A DNA stretch of 64,000 nucleotides, taken from the NCBI GenBank assembly GCA_018780035.1, contig JADMKE010000016.1, positions 124,001 to 188,000 of the forward strand. Reading direction: 5' to 3'. The notes under the pieces were generated by a model. That model was given only the letters and a program-made list of their open reading frames with translations. It did not search any database and was not told the DNA's origin. Of this stretch, positions 37,460 through 47,748 are shown piece after piece; within the stretch, counting starts at the first letter, position 1; each line of letters starts with the position of its first letter. The position numbers were made by a program, and so were the translations under genes. Source of the DNA: Candidatus Sericytochromatia bacterium. Its GTDB lineage: Bacteria > Cyanobacteriota > Sericytochromatia > UBA7694.

Positions 37460-38580
37460 CCCCATTGGTTGCGTTTCCAAGCCAAGAAAGATGCGCTTAA
37501 AGCGGTCAGACCATCTGCCATCCAAGCGGCAAACCAAGCAGACACACGTCCAGAGTCTCCCATGGCTGTTCCAAGTGCAAAGAACAAATAGTAGACAAAA
37601 ATCAAAAGTAAGCTAAAACCAAATCCCTGTAAACGACTACTCAAGGTGCGAGCACCCATAGCTGCACCCAAAATAATGAAAATAAGGGTGGTCATGGGCA
37701 GAGCTATTTTTTGATGCCAGCGCACTTTTAAAGCGGACACATTTTGTCCACTGGCTTCTAAATCTTGAATATATTGGTGCAACTCAGACAAACTCATTTC
37801 CAGCGGAAGTCGACTTTCCTGCATTATTTTTTGAGTGGACAATTGCAATGGATATTGAAACTTCAAAAAATCAACAGACTGAAAACGCCCATCAGAACTT
37901 GACTTGAAAATTTTTCCCGAATAAAACGTCCACTGACCATCCTGAAGTGAAGCACGTTTGGATTGAAGCAAACTGACTGAATTTTCTGGTTCAAAGATCT
38001 GTAAAACAAGATCATAGAGATACTTTTTGTCTGCTTGTTTGGCGTATAAAAGATACTTTAACTGTCCTGATTCGATTTGCCGAAATACAAGATGGGATTG
38101 TAAGACGGGAATTTCAGGCTGACGGGTTTGGGCATAATGCAATAATTGACGGGCCGAATAAGCCGATGCTGGCAAAAGGGTTTCATTCAAGATGATAGCA
38201 AGCAAAGCCAACAGGCAACCGCCCAACATCAGGGGCATTAAGAGTTGATAAAAACTCCAACCCATCATTCTCAAAGAAAGGAGTTCACCATCTCCAGACA
38301 AACGAGAAAAAGCCAGCATACTTCCGAGTAAAGAGGCCATGGGAAGTGTATAAAAAAGCATTTCAGGAATGCGCGCCAAAAATATTTGCAAAGCCAGAGT
38401 GAAGGGGATTTGAAACTGAACACTTTGCTCCAACAAATTGAAGAGCACAAAACCTGTGGTTAAAATACAGCCCATCATCACCACAGAAAAGAGAAAAGGG
38501 CTGAAAAACTCAAGCAGGATATAGCGTTGAACCAAAAAAGAAGAGCGGCTAAACAGCGGGAGACTCGTACAAATCGGCAT
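37456..38580 (-). CDS. LptF/LptG-family LPS export permease, second paralog
   Basis: A 374-residue permease with the same plan as the one at 14.2 kb: N-terminal helices (about 20-110), a periplasmic domain (about 140-280), then C-terminal helices. The conserved [21 protein letters not shown] region follows the second helix. The start is ambiguous: ATG 38580 or 38589, both inside the lptB 3' end, neither with a strong ribosome binding site. Located directly after lptB, it presumably forms the exporter with LptB and the other permease. The overlap of about 32 nt with lptB suggests coupling. Confidence 0.85.
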   Translation of the reverse strand: MPICTSLPLFSRSSFLVQRYILLEFFSPFLFSVVMMGCILTTGFVLFNLLEQSVQFQIPFTLALQIFLARIPEMLFYTLPMASLLGSMLAFSRLSGDGELLSLRMMGWSFYQLLMPLMLGGCLLALLAIILNETLLPASAYSARQLLHYAQTRQPEIPVLQSHLVFRQIESGQLKYLLYAKQADKKYLYDLVLQIFEPENSVSLLQSKRASLQDGQWTFYSGKIFKSSSDGRFQSVDFLKFQYPLQLSTQKIMQESRLPLEMSLSELHQYIQDLEASGQNVSALKVRWHQKIALPMTTLIFIILGAAMGARTLSSRLQGFGFSLLLIFVYYLFFALGTAMGDSGRVSAWFAAWMADGLTALSASFLAWKRNQWG

Positions 38581-39400
38581 CCAGGTCATCAAAATTGACT
38601 TGGCTCAGATCGGCAATACTTTCTTCTTTTCTGCGCATGATTTCTTCGTCCGTAAAAGGAAAACGCATTTTAGAACGGTAGCGTTGGAACTTAAACTCAC
38701 TGCCCAAATAATACCTTCTGGCCAAAGGATTTTGCGCAACCTCTTCAGAGGGCCCACTTACAATGACATTACCACGGGTCAAAATATAGGCCCAGTCTGT
38801 AATTCCAAGCGTCTCCTGGACATTATGATCGGTGATTAAGATGCCAATTGTCCGCTTTTGTAAATGGACAATCATTTCTTTAATCCCTGCCACAGCAATT
38901 GGATCAATACCGCTAAAAGGTTCATCCAACAACAAAAAAGAGGGATTGGTGGCAACAGCTCGCGCAATCTCAACCCGCCTGCGCTCACCACCAGACAATT
39001 GATGGCCTTTTGATTTGCGCACATGCTGCAAATTGAACTCTTCTAAAAGTTCATCCAAACGCACCTTTTGTTCAGCGCGGGGAACCTTTAACAATTGCCA
39101 GATTGCCTTGATATTGTCTTCAACTGACAGTTTGCGAAAAACAGACGCTTCCTGAGGCAAATAGCTGATGCCCAAACGGGCCCGTTTGTGCATGGGTAAT
39201 TTAGAAATGCGTTTCCCATCAAAAAAGACATTGCCTTTTTCGGGAGAAACCAACCCCACAACCATATAAAAAGTAGTCGTTTTACCAGCTCCATTGGGGC
39301 CCAAAAGACCGACAACCTCTCCCCTGCCCACTCGGATATTGACATTATTGACGACCCGACGTTTGCGGTAAGTTTTGATCAGTCCCTTGGTTTCAATCAT
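38549..39400 (-). CDS. lptB: LPS export ABC ATPase LptB with C-terminal extension
   Basis: The ATPase that powers LPS extraction from the inner membrane. Walker A is [10 protein letters not shown] (about 34-43), the signature is [14 protein letters not shown], and Walker B with [12 protein letters not shown] follows. It is 283 residues; E. coli LptB is about 240. The additional 40 residues at the end are charged and include [17 protein letters not shown] 39400 overlaps the stop of the upstream sugar ABC ATPase (ATGA). The downstream permease gene overlaps it, so the unit runs SLOG-mltG-ABC-lptB-permease. Confidence 0.93.
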   Translation of the reverse strand: MIETKGLIKTYRKRRVVNNVNIRVGRGEVVGLLGPNGAGKTTTFYMVVGLVSPEKGNVFFDGKRISKLPMHKRARLGISYLPQEASVFRKLSVEDNIKAIWQLLKVPRAEQKVRLDELLEEFNLQHVRKSKGHQLSGGERRRVEIARAVATNPSFLLLDEPFSGIDPIAVAGIKEMIVHLQKRTIGILITDHNVQETLGITDWAYILTRGNVIVSGPSEEVAQNPLARRYYLGSEFKFQRYRSKMRFPFTDEEIMRRKEESIADLSQVNFDDLDADLYESPAV

Positions 39401-40530
39401 GGATGTTTGGCCGTACTTAAAATACGCTTTTCACTGACAGGATCAAAAAGGTGGACATGTCGGGTATCCAGCCAAACAGGAATTTCTGTCCCCGAAGTAA
39501 TATGAAGAACTTTAATGGTGTCCACTTCGGCCACCAATTTATGTTTATCGCCCACAGACAGATGAATAAATGTACGTGAACCAGAAGGCTCAACCACATC
39601 GACCCAAGCTTGAACCGATTGCCACTCAGGAATGGAAGTATCCACATCTGTTAAAGCCAAAAATTCAGGCCGAATCCCAAAGGTCATTTCTTTGCCTTTA
39701 AAAGCATCAATTTCAGAACTGGCATCTGTTCGCTTTAGATTTAAACTCAAACCAGGGGCCTCAACCTTGACAGAGGTACTGTCAAGGTCAGAGACTTTGA
39801 CTTGTAAAAAATTCATCGAGGGACTGCCAATAAAACCGGCCACAAAGAGATTGGTGGGAAATTCGTAGGCAATAGCAGGTGTGGCCAATTGCTGAATAAT
39901 TCCCCCTTTCATCACGGCAATCCGATCACCCATAGTCATGGCCTCGATTTGGTCGTGGGTGACATAGACCGTGGTAATCCCCAATTTTTGCTGTAGGCGT
40001 TTGATCTCTGTGCGTGTTTGCATGCGCAACTTGGCATCCAGGTTGGAAAGCGGCTCATCCATTAAAAAGACCTGAGAATCACGCACCAAGGCCCGGCCTA
40101 AGGCGACACGTTGACGTTGTCCACCCGACAACTCTTTCGGTTTGCGTTGCAAATAGGGTTTGATATCCAACATATCTGCGGCTTCTTGGACTTTTTTCTC
40201 AATCTCAGACTTTGAATATTTTCGCAGCTTTAAGCCAAAGGCGATATTGTCATAGACGGTCATATGCGGGTAGAGCGCATAATTCTGAAATACCATGGCA
40301 ATATCACGATCTTTGGGAGGAATATTCGTCACATCACGATCACCAATCGTAATCGTGCCCTCATTGGCGGTTTCTAAACCTGCAATCAGACGCAAAGTTG
40401 TGGATTTTCCGCAGCCACTGCCACCGACCAAAACCAAAAACTCACCATCTCGGATGTGCAAAGAAAGAGATTTAATGATCTCCACTGTCCCGTAGCGTTT
40501 AACAATATTGGTTAATTTGACTTCACCCAT
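39397..40530 (-). CDS. Sugar ABC transporter ATP-binding protein (MalK/UgpC/MsmX type)
   Basis: A 377-residue ATPase of carbohydrate importers. Walker [14 protein letters not shown]-loop [11 protein letters not shown], signature [15 protein letters not shown], Walker [16 protein letters not shown] and the switch His in THDQIEAM are all present. The C-terminal TOBE/regulatory region (about 240-377) fits MsmX-like ATPases that serve several permeases. No permease or binding protein is adjacent, so it probably works as a shared ATPase. Its stop overlaps the lptB start. Confidence 0.92.
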   Translation of the reverse strand: MGEVKLTNIVKRYGTVEIIKSLSLHIRDGEFLVLVGGSGCGKSTTLRLIAGLETANEGTITIGDRDVTNIPPKDRDIAMVFQNYALYPHMTVYDNIAFGLKLRKYSKSEIEKKVQEAADMLDIKPYLQRKPKELSGGQRQRVALGRALVRDSQVFLMDEPLSNLDAKLRMQTRTEIKRLQQKLGITTVYVTHDQIEAMTMGDRIAVMKGGIIQQLATPAIAYEFPTNLFVAGFIGSPSMNFLQVKVSDLDSTSVKVEAPGLSLNLKRTDASSEIDAFKGKEMTFGIRPEFLALTDVDTSIPEWQSVQAWVDVVEPSGSRTFIHLSVGDKHKLVAEVDTIKVLHITSGTEIPVWLDTRHVHLFDPVSEKRILSTAKHP

Positions 40531-40550
40531 AAATCAATTCCAGCCCTCTT

Positions 40551-41561
40551 TCATGATTTTCCAAAATAAATCCGCCGCACAGCAGATAAATGCTCGGAGT
40601 AGCTCTTTGAAAAAGCATGAGAGCCATCTCCACGGGCAACAAAATACAAATAGGCTGTCTTTTCGGGATACAAGACCGCTTTTATCGCAGCGCTCCCCGG
40701 ATTGCCAATTGGACCAGGAGGCAAACCCCCATACCGATAGGTATTATAAGGGGAATCGACGCGAATGTCTTTGAGCGATAAGCCTTTGGGTCCTTGGTGC
40801 CACCCCAAAGCATACTCCGTAGTGGGATCCGATTCCAGTTTCATACCAATCGAGAGACGCTTCAGAAACACACCCGCAATCACCGGAAGCTCACGATCTA
40901 AGAGCCCTTCAAGCTCAACAACTGAGGCCAAAGTAATGGTTTGATGCAGATCTAACTTATGCTCAGGGGGACGTTTCTCCCAAAGAGGCAAAATGACCTC
41001 TTGAAAACGCTTAAGCTGGGCTTCAATCAAATCCTTTTCGACCCCTTGTAAAAAATAGGTGTCCGGGTAAAGAAAGCCCTCTAAGGATTTGCCGGGTTTT
41101 AGAAAAGGGTACTTTTGAAACAAACCCGGATCAGGTTTCTGCGCAATTTCAATATAGCGCTCAGGAGAGAGCAGATATTCATTTAAACGGCGGGAAGCCT
41201 GATTGATACGATAGCCCTCGGGAATGGTATAAGGAATCTTTTCAGTCAGGCCTTGGGTGATTTTGTTGACAATATCTACCGAAGACATCTGGGGGGAAAG
41301 TCGGTAATATCCTGACTGAATCTTACTTTGCAAGCCACTGAGCTTGACATAAAGCTTAAAAATATCAGGATTGCGAATCAGTTTTTTCTCTCCCAAATCT
41401 TGGGTGACTTGACCAAATGTCGTTCCCATTTGGATACGATATAAAACAGATTTGTCAGAAGTCCCGACGGGAGCCAACTCTTGATTAAAAAACCAACCAG
41501 CACTCAGCAATGCCAATAAAACCCCCACCAGAGCAAGACCCAACCAGCGCAACAAAGACAT
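40551..41561 (-). CDS. mltG: Endolytic murein transglycosylase MltG
   Basis: MltG cuts nascent peptidoglycan strands and sets their length. It has one N-terminal transmembrane helix (about 5-25), a LysM-like region (about 40-110) and the YceG catalytic domain (about 130-336). The catalytic Glu lies in TLASVVELEG, followed by the conserved TEYALG and PYNTYRYGGLPPGPI. The 336-residue length is normal. It lies 20 nt upstream of the sugar ABC gene and 10 nt downstream of the SLOG gene. Confidence 0.93.
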   Translation of the reverse strand: MSLLRWLGLALVGVLLALLSAGWFFNQELAPVGTSDKSVLYRIQMGTTFGQVTQDLGEKKLIRNPDIFKLYVKLSGLQSKIQSGYYRLSPQMSSVDIVNKITQGLTEKIPYTIPEGYRINQASRRLNEYLLSPERYIEIAQKPDPGLFQKYPFLKPGKSLEGFLYPDTYFLQGVEKDLIEAQLKRFQEVILPLWEKRPPEHKLDLHQTITLASVVELEGLLDRELPVIAGVFLKRLSIGMKLESDPTTEYALGWHQGPKGLSLKDIRVDSPYNTYRYGGLPPGPIGNPGSAAIKAVLYPEKTAYLYFVARGDGSHAFSKSYSEHLSAVRRIYFGKS

Positions 41562-41571
41562 TTGTGGCCAG

Positions 41572-42093
41572 TTAATCCAAATAAAAAGCAGTCACGATTT
41601 TGTGCTGCTCATGGGCAAATTGAATGGTTTGTTTGAGGGTCATGCTGGTGTGATACAGAAAAATAACCAATTGCTGACATTTACCAATAATTTCGGTATA
41701 ACAAAGTTCACTGGCCTGAGCCAAAGTCATATTCGTTCTTTCGGGATACTCAATGACCGTACTTAAAGTTAAAAGCTGTTCTCGACTTTCGTCAGGCTGT
41801 TGCTCAATTGTTTGCGGAAGAATGACGATGAGATTATCGGGATTGGCACGTTGAACACCTTTGATCACCGCAAAATTGGTACCAGACGCACCACTCGTAA
41901 TCACCTCATTGCCCTCTAAAGCCAAAGCATAGGCGAGGGTTTCAATCAATTGTTGATGTGCCAGAGAAATGTGGCGGCTGCCAATCAAAGCGATTTTTTT
42001 AGAACCTTTGGATTGCAATAATTGCAACTCTTCAAAAAATGTATCCAGTTTATTATCGGTGATTGTGTCGGCGTTTCCGGATTGCTGTGCCAT
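41572..42093 (-). CDS. SLOG-fold protein, cyanobacterial 'DNA recombination-mediator protein A' family
   Basis: A 173-residue Rossmann-like protein. It matches the cyanobacterial DprA-related family I recall: KKIALIGSRHISLAHQQLIE, GNEVITSGASGTN, VILPQTIEQQP and CQQLVIFLYH. SLOG domains bind nucleotides or nucleic acid; despite the name, this family's function is unknown. It is much shorter than true DprA. The family is a useful lineage marker because it is chiefly seen in Cyanobacteria. The gene heads the mltG-lptB operon. A 12-bp-spaced direct repeat (ATATGCAGATA) lies 30-52 nt upstream of its start. Confidence 0.82.
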   Translation of the reverse strand: MAQQSGNADTITDNKLDTFFEELQLLQSKGSKKIALIGSRHISLAHQQLIETLAYALALEGNEVITSGASGTNFAVIKGVQRANPDNLIVILPQTIEQQPDESREQLLTLSTVIEYPERTNMTLAQASELCYTEIIGKCQQLVIFLYHTSMTLKQTIQFAHEQHKIVTAFYLD

Positions 42094-42240
42094 AAGTGGA
42101 TGAACGTATTATCCTTCCCAAAATATGCAGATATATATGCAGATAAGATGCTGATACCATGTCTAGGTCAAACATTGCCATTGTAACATAATCACCCCTT
42201 GGACACGTTAAAGACCAGCGCAGGGCTGAAAAAGGATAAC

Positions 42241-42249
42241 TGATATAAT
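42241..42249 (+). promoter_or_regulatory. Extended -10 promoter of ppc
   Basis: TGATATAAT gives an extended -10 element (TG-N-TATAAT, perfect TATAAT) 29 nt before the ppc ATG. No good -35 is visible, as is common with extended -10 promoters. Confidence 0.6.
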
Positions 42250-42278
42250 AACTAAAAATCAGGCCCTAGGAAAAAAAA

Positions 42279-45044
42279 ATGCCTCCCCAATCCCCAACCG
42301 ATCCCAATGCACCTTTAAGATCAGATATTCGCAAACTGGGAGACATCTTGGGAAAAGTCTTAAATGCCCAGGTAAATCAAACATTTTTTGAGCTGGAAGA
42401 AGAAATTCGAGAACTATGTAAGCGGGCCCGTCTCGAAAATAATGTGGGTATCTATTCTCAAATAGAGCAATTAATCGGTTTACAATCCCCAGAAACATTG
42501 GTTCATCTTAGTAAAGCCTTTGGGATTTATTTTCAATTGGTCAATCTGGCAGAGCAGCGACACCGCATCCGCCGCAAACAAGATTATCAAAACCAAGAAG
42601 AAATCATTAAATACTCCCTGGAGTATATATGCGAGAAAATCATCCAGCTAAATCTATCGCCGGAAACGCTTTCTGAGAAACTCAAACAGGTCAATATCAT
42701 GCCTGTTATGACTGCTCACCCCACCCATATTATGCGCCAGACTCTCACCAATAAACACAAACGTATCATAGATATTCTGCTGCGAAGGGATTTATCTCAC
42801 TCCCAACGCGAACAAGAGAAATTGGCGCTTGAGTTGGAACATGAGATCACCTTGCTTTGGCAAAGTCATCCTTTTCCCGTGCAAAAAGTCTCAGTGGCCG
42901 ACGAAGCCGAAAACCTGTTTCTCTATTTTGATCATGCACTTTGGAAGATCATTCCAGAACTGTACAATGATCTGAGTTATTTATTGGCACAGGCAAGAAT
43001 AAATATTCCCATTCCCAGCTTACTTCGCTTTGGTTCCTGGATCGGTGGAGATAGGGACGGCCATCCTTTTGTCACAGCAGAAGTAACCCGGACCATCCTG
43101 CGCCAGCAAAAAGAATATGTCTTACTCAAATACGAACAAGCGCTTAAAAACCTACAAGATCATTTAAGTCTGTCTCTGATTTACCAGGGCGTCAGCCCAG
43201 AATTATTGGAAAGTTTACTTTCCGATCAAGAGCACTTTCCCGAAGCCTACAAAACTCTTTGCGAGATTTACCCCCAAGAGCTTTACAGACAAAAACTGGG
43301 ATTGATCTTGCATAAACTGAACAACACCCGTTTACAAAACCGAGAAAAAAAGAGACATTTTTCACAGTTCTTATACTACCAACATGCGGAAGAGTTAAAG
43401 CAGGAGTTGAAAATCATTCACAGCAGCTTGGAAACCCATCAAGGTATCTCTGTTTGCCAACCGATTAAAGATCTGATTTGCCAGATCGAAACCTACAACT
43501 TTTGTTTGGCGACCCTCGACATCCGTCAAAATGCCACGATTCAAAATCAAGCACTGGCTGAAATTTTCAAAAACAATCAAATTAAAGTGGATTATCTGGC
43601 TTTGCCAGAAAATGAAAAACAGCAGATTTTGCTTGAAGAGCTGAGCAATCCGCGTCCCATGCTATCCCCTTTTCAGGCACTTTCTGAACAGACCCAAGAG
43701 CTGATTGAAACCTTAGATACCATCCGGGAAACTCAGCAAAATATGGGGCCCAGAGCGATTGAAAATTATATTATCAGTACCTGTGAACAGGTATCTGATG
43801 TCTTGGGCCTGCTCTTATTGTTAAAAGAAACCGGGATGGCTGAATTGACAGGTGATAAAACGAATTGCGACCTAAATATTGTTCCGCTTTTTGAAACCGT
43901 CCAAGATTTGAAACGGGCACCTGCAGTCATGGAAACGCTTTACCAAAACCCGCTTTACCGATCTGTGCTCAAACACAAAAACAATACCCAAGAAATTATG
44001 TTGGGCTATTCAGACAGCGCCAAAGAAGCAGGTATTTTAGCGGCAACCTGGCAACTCTACCAAACCCAACAAAAATTAGCCAAAAGTGCCCAGGCACATC
44101 AGGTGCATTTGCGCTTCTTTCATGGTCGGGGAGGGACGATCAGCAGAGGAGGGGGCCCTTCACATCACGCCATTTTGGCACAACCGCCGGAAACCCTTTT
44201 GGGAGATATTCGGATTACCGAACAGGGGGAAGTCCTGTCTTGGAAATATCTCTTTCCTGACATGGCCCATCGCAATTTATCTGTGCTGATTTCTTCGGTG
44301 CTCGAAACCCTCTTAGAGAGTGCTCAGCCAACAGCCCACCCGATTGAAAACCCAAGCTTGCTAGAAAATCTGGCCGCAATGAGTTATCATCACTACCGTC
44401 AATTGGTTGAACACCCACATTTTATTGATTTTTTTAAACACGCCACTCCCCTGGATGCGATCAGTCATTTAAATATTGGATCCCGTCCATCTCGACGCAA
44501 AGAAACCCAAGGTTTGGAAGACCTCAGAGCCATTCCCTGGGTCTTTGCCTGGATGCAATCAAGGTGTGTCATGCCCGCATGGTATGGCGTTGGAAGTGCT
44601 TTTGCCCCCTATTTACAAACGCCCAAGAATCTGTCTGAGCTCCAAAGCATTTACCACGGATGGCCTTTTTTTAAAGTCTTTATCGACAATTTACAAATGA
44701 CCCTCTCCAAAGCAGATTTAGGAATCGCAGAGCGGTATACACAAATGGTCGAAAATGCTGCCTGGCGAGAGCAGATTTGGCCTTTGCTCGAAAAAGAATA
44801 CCTCAAAACATGTCAGGCTGTTTTGCAGATCACCGGACAAACAGAATTATTGGAGAACGCGCCTGTACTCAAAAAATCAATTGCCTTACGCAACCCGTAT
44901 GTCGATCCCCTCAACCAAATCCAAATAGAAAGCTTAAAACGCTTAAAAACCCTGTCCCCATCAGACCCCGCTTACATACCGTTACAACAGGCACTCAATT
45001 TGAGCATCATGGGTATATCAGAAGGATTGCGCAATACAGGTTAA
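42279..45044 (+). CDS. ppc: Phosphoenolpyruvate carboxylase
   Basis: Makes oxaloacetate from PEP and bicarbonate, refilling the TCA cycle. The 921-residue length is typical. Motifs: TAHPTHIMRQT with the catalytic His (about 150), GGDRDGHPFV, GYSDSAKEAGI, FHGRGGTISRGGGP with catalytic His and Arg, and the invariant C-terminus GLRNTG. It is preceded by an extended -10 promoter and followed by a short gap to the 45.1-kb gene. Enolase at 9.4 kb makes its substrate. No fusion or truncation is seen. Confidence 0.97.
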   Translation: MPPQSPTDPNAPLRSDIRKLGDILGKVLNAQVNQTFFELEEEIRELCKRARLENNVGIYSQIEQLIGLQSPETLVHLSKAFGIYFQLVNLAEQRHRIRRKQDYQNQEEIIKYSLEYICEKIIQLNLSPETLSEKLKQVNIMPVMTAHPTHIMRQTLTNKHKRIIDILLRRDLSHSQREQEKLALELEHEITLLWQSHPFPVQKVSVADEAENLFLYFDHALWKIIPELYNDLSYLLAQARINIPIPSLLRFGSWIGGDRDGHPFVTAEVTRTILRQQKEYVLLKYEQALKNLQDHLSLSLIYQGVSPELLESLLSDQEHFPEAYKTLCEIYPQELYRQKLGLILHKLNNTRLQNREKKRHFSQFLYYQHAEELKQELKIIHSSLETHQGISVCQPIKDLICQIETYNFCLATLDIRQNATIQNQALAEIFKNNQIKVDYLALPENEKQQILLEELSNPRPMLSPFQALSEQTQELIETLDTIRETQQNMGPRAIENYIISTCEQVSDVLGLLLLLKETGMAELTGDKTNCDLNIVPLFETVQDLKRAPAVMETLYQNPLYRSVLKHKNNTQEIMLGYSDSAKEAGILAATWQLYQTQQKLAKSAQAHQVHLRFFHGRGGTISRGGGPSHHAILAQPPETLLGDIRITEQGEVLSWKYLFPDMAHRNLSVLISSVLETLLESAQPTAHPIENPSLLENLAAMSYHHYRQLVEHPHFIDFFKHATPLDAISHLNIGSRPSRRKETQGLEDLRAIPWVFAWMQSRCVMPAWYGVGSAFAPYLQTPKNLSELQSIYHGWPFFKVFIDNLQMTLSKADLGIAERYTQMVENAAWREQIWPLLEKEYLKTCQAVLQITGQTELLENAPVLKKSIALRNPYVDPLNQIQIESLKRLKTLSPSDPAYIPLQQALNLSIMGISEGLRNTG

Positions 45045-45075
45045 AAGAGGCTCTTCTTGGTTTCTGTACATAGAA

Positions 45076-45084
45076 TGCTATAAT
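45076..45084 (+). promoter_or_regulatory. Extended -10 promoter of the 45.1-kb gene
   Basis: TGCTATAAT is an extended -10 with a perfect TATAAT at 45079-45084. A partial -35 (TTGGTT) lies 16 nt upstream. The gene has AAGGA before its ATG at 45122. Confidence 0.6.
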
Positions 45085-45121
45085 TTATCATTTCATAGCT
45101 AAGCAAAAGGAAAATCGATTC

Positions 45122-47041
45122 ATGAAACGCTCACTGTTCTTTACCGGCATTGCCCTCAGCTCTTCTCTCCTCATTTCTGTTCCCGTTTGGGCAGAAACAG
45201 CTTCCAAGCAATCAGCACAACAGGTAGCACCAGAATCTACATTTCGGTTTATTGACCCAAACCCTGCGGCAACCGCTAATTTTGGTTGGGGGCGTTTCAG
45301 ATTGCCTTCTCTGCGTATAGATATTGGCAGCACAGTTCCTGTCGATAAATCCATTCAAGACTTTACCTCGCTTGGCAGCTCTTTGAGCAGCTTAACCAAT
45401 GCCCTGCTCAAAGGCGAAACCACCAGCAATGAAACTGCCACCAGCACCAAAAATCAGCTTGCAAATGCTTTGGCTCCCTTTCGCTCAGGAGCGCGCTTGG
45501 ATTATGAAACAGAGGTTGCTTTGGTCAGTTTTGCAGGATCTCCATTTCCTGGCTTGCAAATTGCCAATCGCCCCCTGAGTTTGGGTTTACATATTGGCGC
45601 AGAAACACGTGGTTACGTCAATGCCCAGTTTTCCCAAGAGTTTAGCAATAGCCTGACCACCCTCAGCGATAGCTTGCCTGGCTTGCTCACAACAGCGAGT
45701 ACCGTTGCAGGTCTCACCACCAATGCAAATCAATTGACCACACAAACAGCCCAATTAACTGGAAACATTACCCAATTGGTGAGCGAAGGCAATCAATTGC
45801 TGCAAAGCCCCTCTTTGCAGCAACTCAACACAGTCACCAGTCTCGCAACACAGGTTTCTGGCAATGTAGATCAATTGCTGACACCCGCCCGCAGTTTGAC
45901 CAAAGCAGTCACAGACAGCACAGCGACCGCCCAAGGGCTTTTAAACGCTCTGAAAGGCGCTTCGTCTGGAGGAATCAGTTTCGACAGTGCCAACGACTTG
46001 CACGTGACAGTATCACTCTCAGGGGCCTATCCGGTCTATGATACACCTGATGTCAAAATCTCCGTGGGCACCAATCTCAAATTGTTTTTGATGCCTTTTA
46101 ACGTGCCTTTTCGCAGTTTGGGACTCAACAGCGATTCCTCTGTCATGGGCCAAATCAAAGTCACCGAATTTAAGGGGCTGCAAAACTTAGATGGCATTCA
46201 AACCACCTTAAACAGCCTGAATACAGCTGCGACAGATGTCAATAAATTGATAACAGAAGCAGAATCCGTCAAAACCCAATTGGATACCGCCAACCAAAAT
46301 TTAAGTAGCAACAATATTGCTGCGATTGCCACTCAGGTTCAACCTCTACTGAATTCTGTGACAAGTGCCAATCAAACCCTGCAAACAACCCAACAGAGCA
46401 TCAATTCAGCATTGCAAAACGTCAACAATATCCAACAGACCCTCAGCACTGAATTGCAGCAAGTTTCCCTCAAGGGCAGTATTACAACTCCAGGCGGGGC
46501 AGGCTTTGGTTTGGATTTAGGTATCAATGCAATTCTCTATCGCAATCTGCGCCTTAATTTGAGCCTGCAAAACCCCTTGGTGCTGTGGCAGGGCACCGAA
46601 CGCCCCTTTGAAGCAAAGATGGCCAATGGCACCTCGGGCCAACCCCAGCCTTCACTCAGCTTTCAAGATGATCAGGCCAAATCCGTCAATTATAATGCCA
46701 CTGTTCCCCTGGCACTCTTGTTAAATGGCAGTTATAGCTTTGATGAATTATTGCCCCAATTTCAAGGGCTCTCCCTCAAGGGTATGTTTGAATTTGTCAA
46801 CAATGGTCGCACACCAGGCCTCACTCTCGGCTTGCAAAAACAAGTGGGAATGGGTTATTTCGGTGTAGGTGGCCGTGCAGGCGGAATCAGCTCGATGATC
46901 TACGGAGAAGCTGGTCTGCGCTTGCTGGGTAATTTTGGACTGGATCTGCAATTGGGTGTCTCTCCTGCTGGCACAGGCATTCCTGCCCCTGGTATGAGCT
47001 GGTTGAACAGCGCCATTGTGGGCATGTACCTCCAGTTTTAG
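45122..47041 (+). CDS. Exported protein with coiled-coil and beta-rich C-terminus, probable outer-membrane
   Basis: A 639-residue protein. Signal peptide (LLISVPVWA), then a region about 45-180 with strands, a long Thr/Leu/Gln-rich heptad region (about 180-280) and a second heptad region (about 355-445). The C-terminal 190 residues are alternating strands ending in an aromatic residue (YLQF), as in outer-membrane barrels. No family is recognised. Its function could be a porin or adhesin; this is inference from shape. Promoter and ribosome binding site (AAAGGAAA) are clear. The next gene starts on its stop codon (TAGTG). Confidence 0.7.
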   Translation: MKRSLFFTGIALSSSLLISVPVWAETASKQSAQQVAPESTFRFIDPNPAATANFGWGRFRLPSLRIDIGSTVPVDKSIQDFTSLGSSLSSLTNALLKGETTSNETATSTKNQLANALAPFRSGARLDYETEVALVSFAGSPFPGLQIANRPLSLGLHIGAETRGYVNAQFSQEFSNSLTTLSDSLPGLLTTASTVAGLTTNANQLTTQTAQLTGNITQLVSEGNQLLQSPSLQQLNTVTSLATQVSGNVDQLLTPARSLTKAVTDSTATAQGLLNALKGASSGGISFDSANDLHVTVSLSGAYPVYDTPDVKISVGTNLKLFLMPFNVPFRSLGLNSDSSVMGQIKVTEFKGLQNLDGIQTTLNSLNTAATDVNKLITEAESVKTQLDTANQNLSSNNIAAIATQVQPLLNSVTSANQTLQTTQQSINSALQNVNNIQQTLSTELQQVSLKGSITTPGGAGFGLDLGINAILYRNLRLNLSLQNPLVLWQGTERPFEAKMANGTSGQPQPSLSFQDDQAKSVNYNATVPLALLLNGSYSFDELLPQFQGLSLKGMFEFVNNGRTPGLTLGLQKQVGMGYFGVGGRAGGISSMIYGEAGLRLLGNFGLDLQLGVSPAGTGIPAPGMSWLNSAIVGMYLQF

Positions 47042-47748
47042 TGACGACCTCCCTCCTTTCTTTTCATCAGCTGCGGGATTGGCTTTGCTGCCCGCAGCTG
47101 TACGCCTATAAACATTTACATATGCTGCCAGATTATCAGCATCAAGCAGAGCAAGAACGGGGGGAATTACTCCACACACTCATCACCCAAGAAAGCCTGG
47201 GCCAAAGTATTCAGCCCCCCCCCGATTTGGTTGAACTCTGGCAAAACTATTTGAATGGCATGCTCCCTTTTCGAGAGTATCCCTCTCACAGTGAGTGGAG
47301 TTATTTTTTTCAGTTTAAGACAAAGGGAATGTCATGGGGCATTCATGGACGTTTTGATTTATTGGTTTATCTGCCTGATTCTCTTTTAATTATTGACTGG
47401 AAAACGGGCTCACACTCACTCACAGACAGTTGGCAAATGGAATGGTACGCTTGGTGCTGTCACCGCTTACGTAGCGCTTTAAATATCAGTGCAGATCTGC
47501 CAATTCAAACCCAATGTATCTATTTAAAAGACGGTCGCACTCAAAAAGTCCTCTTTCAGCCCACAGAGCTGGAAAAGCACGAAGAAGAATTCAGCAAACA
47601 CATTGCCCAGCTCAACCCAAAAGAGTATGCTTTTATACCAAACCCACATTCCTGGCAACAGGGAAGCTGGTGCGAACGCTGCACCTATCAAGAAATTTGT
47701 CCAGAAGGGATTCGTTATTGTCATGAAAGAGCTGATTTCGCTGTGTAA
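47041..47748 (+). CDS. Stand-alone PD-(D/E)XK nuclease with Cas4-like Fe-S cysteines
   Basis: A 235-residue nuclease-superfamily protein, Cas4/RecB C-terminal-like. The catalytic core reads GRFDLLVY...LIIDWKTG...QMEWYAW. N-terminal Cys16/Cys17 and a C-terminal C-x2-C-x5-C ([10 protein letters not shown]) give the four cysteines of a [4Fe-4S] cluster. Relatives process DNA ends. No CRISPR array, cas gene or recB-type helicase is nearby, so a general DNA-processing role is more likely. GTG 47041 overlaps the upstream stop. Its 3' end overlaps the glycyl-tRNA synthetase start by 26 nt. Confidence 0.8.
   Translation: MTTSLLSFHQLRDWLCCPQLYAYKHLHMLPDYQHQAEQERGELLHTLITQESLGQSIQPPPDLVELWQNYLNGMLPFREYPSHSEWSYFFQFKTKGMSWGIHGRFDLLVYLPDSLLIIDWKTGSHSLTDSWQMEWYAWCCHRLRSALNISADLPIQTQCIYLKDGRTQKVLFQPTELEKHEEEFSKHIAQLNPKEYAFIPNPHSWQQGSWCERCTYQEICPEGIRYCHERADFAV

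Noticed and set aside
47041..47748. CRISPR-associated Cas4
   Set aside because: No repeats, cas1 or cas2 in the window; it is better read as a stand-alone nuclease.
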